Source: Macrolepiota albuminosa
Taxonomy: Eukaryota > Basidiomycota > Agaricomycetes > Agaricales > Agaricaceae
Assembly (NCBI GenBank): GCA_027475525.1
Contig: JAMWFC010000111.1
Span: forward strand, 1 to 64,000
Reading direction: 5' to 3'
DNA: 64,000 nt
A model generated the notes under the pieces. The model was not told where the DNA came from. It did no database searches and was given only the letters and a program-made list of their open reading frames with translations. Of this stretch, positions 56,390-64,000 are shown one piece after another (within the stretch, counting starts at the first letter, position 1; the number at the start of each line of letters is the position of its first letter). Both the position numbers and the translations under genes were made by a program.

Positions 56390-56499
56390 CTCTGTTTGTT
56401 AAATCTGTTATTTAGGTCTCTGGTGCTCTTCTACAGGAGTCAAAGAGTGAGAGTAGAGGTTCAGCAAAGTGTCAGGTGTCTCCAATGAGTGATTTAATG

Positions 56500-57740
56500 A
56501 TGAGGAATGAGGTGTCAAAGGGATGGATTTATTTGTGCTTATCACTATTCCTGGTAGCAGTTTCCCTCAAATATTTTCATTGAAAACCACATCTCATGAG
56601 AAGAAATATCAACCATTCAAGTCATGTACATGCCAGCCTACTCTGTTCTCATTGTAGACAATGACAGTATCTAGTTTTCAGTCACACAATGCAATGTAGT
56701 ATGATTATGTTCACCTGTAGACAATGACAGTATTTAGTCTACAGAGTATTATCAGCTAAAGTTAAGTATGGGTAAGTGAATCAACTCACCCTCAGTCACA
56801 CAATGCAATGTAGTACAACTGAGGGTGCGTCCTGTATCAGAATACCATGAGAGTAAAAATAAATATGGTTTACGGCAAAGACTAGCAAATACCAATCATG
56901 TAGCCACCAGGACTCGGGTGAGTAAAACATAAGAGAGGTAACTAAAAAGGGAAGGTGATCTTGTAATCCCAGACTCAAAGATGCAACAAATCTGGTTTGA
57001 CTCCTTCAAGCATTTCATATGGAGTTGTAAGTCCCAGGAGTGTTGTGTTGAAGTCAGAGGAGTGTTGGCTTGTGACACCCCCAGATTATAATAAGTATAT
57101 ACATTACATATTTAGTTCCATGCTGTTTTGTAAAACTTTCACCATCATAGCCAATACATTTGCTTATAGTTATTTGTATTTGGCACATTGTATGCATCTC
57201 TGTGGGCCTGAAAAGATTTTTTGTGCTTTTTTATGTCACTTTCTCATGTCCTCTTGCACTATTTTGCACCTTTCATATGTATTTACATAACATGTTGTTG
57301 TCAGTAATCTGTTTTGAAGGCATTGCACTGTCAGCACAGCATCCTCTAGAAAAGACATCAGTAACCCTGATTTGGCCATTAAGATTTGTGCTGTGTCTTC
57401 AATAGTGTGTATGTATTGCTTTGCTTTTCCATTTTATTAATGTGCATAAGGTGCTGTCACTTGCATTATGATCCCCTTTTCTATCAAATAGTCCTGCAAT
57501 TTGCCTTTGACAAATTTCTTTGCTCTATCACATTGAATAATCTTAACTTTGTTCCCTGATTTCAACTCCTATTTAGACTGTACTTTCTTGATATAACACT
57601 TGATTCTTTCTGGAGAGTAGTTCTGTATGTCCAACATTGGTAAAATTGTCCAATATCAAGTGGAAAAAACTTGTGTTGCCATTCAAAAACCTTGTAGAGA
57701 ATGGACCGCAAGAGTTCATATGGAGCAAGTCTCCAATACT
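56500..57740 (-). pseudogene. Copia integrase relic
   Basis: Pieces are readable in shifted frames: NKVKIIQCDRAKKFVKGKLQ and YLIEKGIIMQVTAPYAH (core around the second Asp), then LLTTTCYVNTYERC and WDLQLHMKCLKESN (C-terminal side). Extra sequence near 56650-56830 contains duplicated CACACAATGCAATGTAGTA and GTAGACAATGACAGTAT segments. Confidence 0.6.
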
Positions 57741-57746
57741 ATCTGC

Positions 57747-58640
57747 TCAACATTCATTGTTGTCATATAGTTGGGCTGGCTGTTTACCAATTATACAAGA
57801 TATGCACTGCAAGTTTTTGAACCTGCCCAAGTAATCAACCCTAGTGACAAAGTTCTTTGTCAATACCATCTGTGTAGTTTTTTTTGCTGGATGACCCATG
57901 CATCTGTGCCAAAGTGTGACAGATATATTTGAAAAAGAAACCATAGTGTTTCCAAGAGCAAAAAAAGAGAAATCTTCATCTAAACATGGTAGTACAAAGT
58001 CACAATAGAGAAATGAGAGTCTCTTATGCACTGTTGCTGTTAGGAATTTACTACAAAGATGCTTTGAAGTTGATGGAAAAAACAAAGAGGTGGAATCCTT
58101 TTCAAATATCAATTTTATGTTGTTTTCAACCATTGAACTGACAGAAAGTAAGTTGATGGGAACATCTGATGCATGTAAACAATCCTTCAAAACAAGAATA
58201 ACATTCTTTTCATTGACATGAGTTCAAAATTTAACATTACCATAAGCAAGTGTATTAAGGGTGCCACAGTTAGCAGTACCAACAGGAATCACCTATTATG
58301 GATGATATGTCCAGAAAAAATGTTTGTTTTTGACAGAATGTGCTGTATAACCAGAATCAAGTATTGAGTTGAACTGAGATGTGATAGATGCCAAGGCAAC
58401 TGGCATCAACAAGCTCACAAACATCAGATACAGAGCAGATTCTTCTACCTCAGTGGAATTGTTATAAAGGTGGAAATCACTGTCATTCTCTTCAAGCTCT
58501 TCAATTGTATGGAGTACAGCATTATCAAGTTCTTCAGTAATGAATCTTTGTGATGAAGAGATTGGTTCTGTAGCAGGTTCATTTGAAACAGCAACATTTG
58601 CTTTAGGTTGATTCACATTATCCTTCATGCCCTCTATCAT
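57747..58640 (-). pseudogene. Copia protease and GAG-pre-integrase domain
   Basis: 58640-58296 ends with the protease site FNSILDSGYTAHSV. 58190-57747 has the conserved VPINLLSVSSMVENNIKLIF and the zinc-binding HRCMGHPAKKTTQMV ... CISCIIGKQ of the pre-integrase module. The region between them (58295-58191) is shifted by frame breaks. Confidence 0.85.
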
Positions 58641-58649
58641 ATTTCCTCA

Positions 58650-59990
58650 TTTCTGATTGGTGTAGACGTTAAGGAGGAAACAGGATTGTTCTTCTGGGTA
58701 TGTTAAGATTTAGTATGAGTTTGCAATGCAGCCTGATGTTGTCAAATATTGATATCAATTTCCAGAATGGCATCTGCAAGCATGAAAAAATTGAATATCC
58801 CATCTGAATTGCCTTTCCATGACCTCCTCACCTCCTCTTAAAGAACATTGTAAGCACAATGGTCCAGAATTCTATTCATGAATCTTTGGATTTTTTATAA
58901 TAGGTCAAATTCCAAGGCATTGTTGACAACTGATTTATTGCAATTCTTTAGGATTGGACATATGAGGGAATCACATTTACTGTACAAGACAATCAAAGAA
59001 CCAAATTTTTAATCTGTTGCACTGATGCCATGCTACCCACACTAAAACATTTTCTCAGAAAATTCAGAAGATCATGAGAAGTATGAGATGGAAAGTTGTA
59101 AGGGCCACTACAAGCTGGCATTAATAAGTTGAAGATATTGGCAGAAAGTCCTCCAAAAATAATATAAGAACAAATATTGTTATTTTCTCATATGCCATCA
59201 GTTCTATTTGAGTTTGATGTGAGGGATATGGAGGTGGGAGAGCAAGTTGATAGGTCAGATCAAATGGTGTGCCTGGCAGAGGTATAGGGCAGACATGACC
59301 ATTTAGGCCTAAGTGATCAATAAGTGCTAAGACTGGATTGATCCACACCCCCTAGTCTGTAGCAGAAGTAAAACAAGATGTTGTAGTCAGGGATGGTAAT
59401 TTCAAATCCAATGTCAGTAAACTTGTAGGTCAAAGATTATGCTGTGGGTGAGGAATGGGGTGTTGTATATAGTAGTGTTGATGTCTCTATTCCTGCTGCA
59501 GCTGAAATGCTGGCTCACCATAGGAGATATCTCATTATATGCTAACTAAATTATTTGGTATAGAAACTTCTGGAATAATGGAAATGTGTGGCATTGATTG
59601 TTGAAGTGAAAATACTTGAAGAATAGGTTGAAAAGAAATATGAAGAGGTGTATGGAAACCTGGATTTGCACAATGTGGAATAGGTTGATGAATTTGTGGT
59701 GAACATGGCACTGGTGGTGGCATCATACATAAGAATACAAATAGCAGACAAGAGAGCAGGACTGGTATGACATGAGGGGGGGTAGGCAGAGTGAAAGTCT
59801 GACAAAAAACAGAAGGTGGTCAGGAAAAAACCCATAGTATAAGAGAAGGTGGTGTGAAAGGAGAATTATGCAGAGGATGTGGCAGAATATGGGCAATGTT
59901 AGAATGAAAATCATGATTCAATGGTACATTTACATGAGGAGTTTAAGGAAGAGGAGAATGATGATATACAGAAGAAGATTGAACTGGAAT
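58650..59990 (-). pseudogene. Copia gag and Pro/Gln-rich leader, decayed
   Basis: 59348-59121 is open (ALIDHLGLNGHVCPIPL, then QIELMAYEKITIFVLILFLE); from there to 58650 gag helices are readable with stops (LLNFLRKCFSVGSMASVQQI). 59835-59535 is a low-complexity Pro/His/Ser-rich leader. No zinc knuckle was found. Confidence 0.55.
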
Positions 59991-60059
59991 CAATGCATAT
60001 TATTTTGAGATGCATGAGAAGGAAATTGTGTAGGAGTCAGTGTAACTGATTTGTGATTC

Positions 60060-60660
60060 AAATAACTGTTGCATTGATGATGCCAACTGTGGTTGGGTGC
60101 ACTGAGCATTATGCAATACAATGCCATCTCCAGCATCTGGCATGCATAGTTGTGAGAAGTCCTGACAGAGTCCCAGTGTGCTCGAGCAAATGTGATAAAA
60201 CAATGCACTAGATAATAGCACTTCAGATGCTACCTAACAAACTGTGAGTGCCATAGCTTAGGCAAGGATATAGAAAAGAAGAAGAGTAGCGCAACACAAT
60301 GTGCCCATAGATGGCACCATAAACAATGAAGACAATAAAGATGATGCTAGCACCCAACTTAGTGATGAAGTTAGATCAAGCTAGTGCAATTTGAACGCCG
60401 AGTATAACTGGGTGCTCAATGGATTACAATTCATTGTTATGTACATGTAAAGTAGCTATCTTTTATACTATGCACTGCTGTATTTTCAAAATAAGTCCAT
60501 TTATGGTGCTAACCTGCCAACAGTGACTGGCAGCACATGGATAATGGTGATCAATGGCATTATAGACTATTGGCCATGGTGACTCTGGGATATGGTCAGA
60601 AAATCCTTGACAGATGCCATGAGTGCTAAACATTGTATTATTTTCTGATAAGTTGAAATG
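60060..60660 (-). repeat. LTR of the Gypsy-2 family (solo or fused to the copia relic)
   Basis: The reverse complement matches 31410-31970 along most of its length (TTTAGCACTCATGGCATCTG, GAGCACCCAGTTA, TCTGTCAGGACTTCTCACAA, GTTGGCATCATCA). It sits immediately upstream of the copia gag leader on the same strand, although it belongs to a gypsy family. Confidence 0.75.
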
Positions 60661-61338
60661 TTGGGCTTGAATAGATTCTATGCTGTTGTCATTGCTTCTT
60701 TAGACTTTTGATTGAGGTGCCTCATCAAATGTCAGTGCCTAATGCTAACTCCTTTTTGAAATGATTGGAGTTTGGTCAAGGTCCTCTCCCTGCTGTTGTG
60801 CTAGCACTGAGTCCTAAGCCTCCTAAATCCTTGAAGTTGACAGATAGTATGTGCTGAAGGACTGATAAATGTTGAATGAGACTTGATAAGTAATGCCTGT
60901 AATGGAGTGCTCAAGTCAGAGATGTCCTGTGTCCAAGCAAGCCACTAGAGTCTCCAGTATGTCAAATGTTGGTTGGCCTATAGTGTCCCTTGATGCATTC
61001 AGCCTGAGTAGAAGCCTATCAGCATAAGGCTAAAGTAGCACAAGGAATAAAGGATCTTGAAGGTCCAGAAGCTGTATATATATCAGAAGGTAAAGTATTT
61101 GAAGCCTTGGAAGGAAAAGTGTGTAAATAAAGAGGTAAAGCATGAGAAAACCCAGATTATGAAGTAGAGCCCATTGGAGCAATCCATGGAACTGGATGTG
61201 AAGACAACATGGCAGCCTGCTGTAGATTACAACAATGTTAGAATGAATCAGTCATGAGAACCATCCAATTATGCAAAAATTGTGTTCAGCTGTACAGATA
61301 ATACTAATGAATTTCAGAAGAGAAGGCCCATAACCTGT
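60661..61338. other. No recognisable feature
   Basis: AT-rich DNA without an open frame or repeat that I can assign. Confidence 0.35.
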
Positions 61339-61470
61339 TGTGCTGGGTCTGACAGCTAGTTAACAAAACAAAAAACTCAGTGTCTGTCAAGATGATGGAG
61401 AACAACTATAATTATAATACCTAGTTAACAAAAACAAACTGTATCAGATGTATTAAGTTTAACATGAATT
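61339..61470. repeat. Copia LTR fragment
   Basis: Matches 54160-54297 (GATGATGGAGAACAACTATA, AATTATAATACCTAGTTAA), same orientation. Confidence 0.7.
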
Positions 61471-62684
61471 TGTCATGACCTCCTCCATCTGGGACCACCC
61501 TGGGACACTCCCAAAACCCCATCCAGGACTCCCTCACCAACCTCACAACATGACTCCCACCATCACAACCACTGGTACTGCCATCACACACATCCTCTGA
61601 CAGCCTTGCATTACAGACCCCAGAACCATCCACCAGCATGGCCATCATCTCATGATCAACAATTGCACATCCTCTGACAGCCTTGCATTACAGACCCCAG
61701 AACCATCCACCAGCATGGCCATCATCTCATGATCAACAATTGAATCATGCTAATCACTTAGCTATTATGCATCATGCATCCATGACATCCCCTCCACAAC
61801 AATTGATCATGTGCTCTGCATGTGCGATCTCTGGTATACAGTCTCCCCTCTGTCCACCACCACTTATTTATTCTCAGAAACCATCTTAGACATCCCAGAA
61901 CATCCTCCAAACCCCCAGAATAGCCTCCACAGTACTTATAGTTGGTAGTCACCTTGTTTTACTTTAGTCTTAATATTACACTGATTGTTTGCGTGCCCTT
62001 TAATTGACTAGTATGCATTGACTGACACATGTGCTCTTGAGATTGGTATACACTTTGCAACTTAAGTTCACTAACCCTGGTCTTGTTTTAGAACCCCTGG
62101 TTCTTGACTTGACCTTAACCTCAATAACCTCTTTGACTTCTCTCAATTCCCAGACTAAGTCCCTGACCCCAGAAATCCCTTGTTTGCACGTATTGAACTC
62201 TGGAGCATGGTCTGGAGTTCCAGACACCTGAGTACACATAGATCAAGTCCACCTCATAAGGGTGTTGCTTTCTAGAAAAGCCCCTGACTCAGTGGAACCT
62301 GATATAATATCAAAACTCCTCCTTACACTGTTCTTGATGGATATATATACTCACACCTACTATCTCATGGGCTACCAGACTGATTTGTATAGATGTCTGG
62401 TACCAACCACTACTCTGCACAGACCCCCCACCCTGTCTACCCACCCCTCTCATACAAACACCAACACCTCCACTGCCACTGAGCCCCTGACCTGTCCCTC
62501 AGCCAGCTGGGCCCCTCCACCCAACATAGCCATGGCATGACCAGTGGTCTCCTCATATAGGAGCATCTCTTGGGGTCTACTGGAAACCCCACCCATCTCC
62601 AGTGGACCTTGCCCAATTCCTCCAAGCAAAGGCTCCTTTGCCCCTACCCCCTACTATGGTTACCAACACCCTGCCCCCCAACTA
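61471..62684. other. Pro/Thr-rich low-complexity DNA with a 77-bp duplication
   Basis: Cytosine-rich plus strand with repeated CCCCAGAA and CCACCA motifs. 62262-62684 is open in parts and encodes Pro/Thr/Ser-rich peptide (LHRPPTLSTHPSH) resembling a gag leader, but no conserved domain is present. The 77-bp copies are 61589-61665 and 61666-61742. Confidence 0.35.
61589..61742. repeat. 77-bp perfect tandem duplication
   Basis: Copies 61589-61665 and 61666-61742 are identical. Confidence 0.95.
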
Positions 62685-62862
62685 CAGTGGCTCAAAAAAC
62701 TGTCCCAATGTTTCATACTTTTTGAAAGATGACATTGGCATGAAGGATGGGAAGTACTTAAAGTCCCAATTGAATCATGTAAAATACTATGGCATCAGAG
62801 CTACAAAACAAACCTAACTTTATATAATTGAGATCAAAACTGATGGAGCAATAGCTATTTTT

Positions 62863-63016
62863 AAATATTCACTCATTGGAACAGTTTTTTGAGCATCTCT
62901 AATTTTTCAGGTTTATCTCTATTTTACTCAGAAATAAAGAAATATTCACTCATTGGAACAGTTTTTTGAGCATCTCTAATTTTTCAGGTTTATCTCTATT
63001 TTACTCAGAAATAAAG
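62863..63016. repeat. 77-bp perfect tandem duplication in Mariner-2
   Basis: Copies 62863-62939 and 62940-63016, covering the inner end of the left terminal region. Confidence 0.95.
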
Positions 63017-63099
63017 GTAAGTTGCGTGTGGAAATATAAACAAAGTCATGTGACCATGTTTCAATATATTTGGGAGTAGTTCAAGCTAGTTGAACCACA

Positions 63100-63727
63100 T
63101 TTTGATCTTCAACCACCATCATAAAACCTATTCCTCCTGCACAACGCTCTACTGTTGCTTCTCTTCTTGCTCAAAGGTATTATCTGCATCAGATCAGGGC
63201 TTAAACTGGTCTAGGGAAGTCTACCATTGGGAGGATTGGTAGAGAGTTGGAGATGGACAAGGAAAACCATTCTGGAGGCTGTCTTGCCAAGCTTACTTCA
63301 TATGATAAACAGGCTATTGTTTGACAAATCTCAGCTGGGAGACTTGATACAGCTGTCCAGGCCACCAATTTTATCAACATGATAAACAGGCTATTGTTTG
63401 ACAAATCTCAGCTGGGAGACTTGATACAGCTGTCCAGGCCACCAATTTTATCAACAACATCATTTCCAACCCTGTCTTTCCAGACTGTCTGGAATGTGCT
63501 GAAGGAGGAGGGGTATTGGTCTGCTACCAAGAGAAAAGTTTCTATGCTTAAAGCTAGACATCAACAACTACAGCTTAAATGGGCTCAGGAGCATCAGAAC
63601 TGGACTATAGAGGACTGGAAAAGGGTGTTGTGGACAGATAAGACAAAGATTTACAGGATTGGGTCAGATGGGAAGTAGTATGTATGGAAGCTATGAGGAG
63701 AAGGCATTTCAGACCAAACACCTATAC
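63100..63727 (+). pseudogene. Mariner-2 transposase, N-terminal part
   Basis: Readable pieces: SYDKQAIV then a stop, QISAGRLDTAVQATNFIN (matching QITTGKLDNAVQATQFIN of Mariner-1), a 77-bp duplication, SFQTVWNVLKEEGYWSATKR, then QNWTIEDWKRVLWTDKTKIY with the first catalytic Asp. It ends before the second Asp and Glu motifs. Confidence 0.85.
63302..63455 (+). repeat. 77-bp perfect tandem duplication in the Mariner-2 transposase
   Basis: Copies 63302-63378 and 63379-63455; both include the DKQAIV and AVQATNFIN codons, and the extra copy shifts the frame. Confidence 0.95.
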
Positions 63728-64000
63728 TGTATGGGTGACCTCTAAAGGCTGTGGCTCAGTCACACAGCTAGAAGAGGGAGATCCAAAGTGTATTAGAGTA
63801 TGTACTGACAATATCATAATAACTACTCACCTGGAAGAGGGAGATCCAAAGAGAACAAGTCTAGAAATTCTCTATGCCAGGTTGGATGCTTCTGGGGCTT
63901 CTGAAGCATGGGAAACAACTGTACAGTACAACAAAACCTTTAAAACTCCAAAATTGACTAACCAAACAACTGTGCAAACAAGGCAGGAAAACTCCGGACT
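63728..64000 (-). repeat. Copia LTR, partial, runs off the window
   Basis: Starts TGTATGGGTGACCTCTAAAG and matches 53808-54085 nearly base for base to the window edge (GGAGATCCAAAG twice, TGGATGCTTCTGGGGC). Another copia copy or solo LTR continues outside. Confidence 0.8.

Larger units (their letters stand above)
54500..59990 (-). mobile_element. Decayed Ty1/copia element, minus strand
   Basis: Order on the minus strand: gag (59990-58650), protease and GAG-pre-integrase (58640-57747), integrase (57740-56500), RT (56389-55091), RNase H (54919-54586), LTR. Integrase before RT is the defining copia order. Multiple stops and frameshifts; no intact 5' LTR is visible at the expected position. Confidence 0.85.
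62685..63727 (+). mobile_element. Second Tc1/mariner of the same family (Mariner-2), truncated
   Basis: Starts after a TA with CAGTGGCTCAAAAAACTGTC, close to the Mariner-1 terminus. A transposase frame on the plus strand follows. The right part of the element is missing because an LTR-like repeat begins at 63728. Confidence 0.8.

Noticed and set aside
62863..63455. Tandem repeats as terminal or regulatory repeats of Mariner-2
   Set aside because: Their period is exactly 77 bp, shared with unrelated loci, so an assembly cause is more likely.
1..64000. CRISPR arrays, operons, bacterial-type promoters
   Set aside because: The organism is eukaryotic; no spaced identical short repeats of CRISPR type were seen.

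Overview
The window looks like a transposon-rich nuclear segment of a filamentous basidiomycete, probably an Agaricomycete. The evidence is: host genes with several 48-72 bp GT-AG introns; a patatin/NB-ARC/TPR receptor of the fungal NLR type; and nested Ty3/gypsy, Ty1/copia, Tc1/mariner and tRNA-derived repeats. Only three loci look like host genes: a Syn8-type SNARE (982-2059, minus), the NLR-like receptor (6583-11635, plus) and a single-pass membrane protein (50008-51069, minus). Most of the rest is mobile DNA in various states of decay.

Layout. 1-6.5 kb: the SNARE gene, a small palindromic MITE and a transposon ORF relic. 6.5-11.8 kb: an NLR-like gene with a patatin domain that has lost its catalytic residues and 18 full 42-residue TPRs, mostly alternating between two types. 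11.8-19.6 kb: AT-rich DNA, dispersed GGCATC-rich repeats, a solo LTR, a 100-N gap, a decayed ORF with acidic repeats and tRNA-derived repeats. 19,637-28,904: a young complete Ty3/gypsy element with almost identical 956-bp LTRs, a 4-bp target duplication and an antisense ORF before the 3' LTR. 29-43 kb: a gag relic, a decayed chromovirus split by a Tc1/mariner element, and a long decayed ORF of unknown family. 42.8-43.4 kb: a TRIM-like miniature LTR element whose LTRs contain a tRNA-like sequence. 43.4-48.6 kb: a decayed gypsy element on the minus strand carrying an old solo LTR of the same family as the young element. 48.8-51.1 kb: a copy of the SNARE gene's 3' flank and the membrane-protein gene. 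51.7-64 kb: gag relics, a decayed copia element with LTR fragments, and a second mariner.

The window contains nine tandem duplications whose period is exactly 77 bp, in unrelated contexts. Two break otherwise good reading frames (the NLR patatin exon and the young gypsy gag). An identical odd period in unrelated sequence points to unmerged 77-nt contig overlaps in the assembly rather than biology, so the NLR and the young retroelement are probably more intact than they appear.

Biologically the most interesting items are the NLR-like gene (pseudo-patatin effector, dimeric TPR periodicity) lying about 4.5 kb from a SNARE gene, the TRIM with a tRNA-like module in its LTRs, the antisense ORF of the young gypsy element, and the unrecognised ORF at 39.9-42.8 kb.
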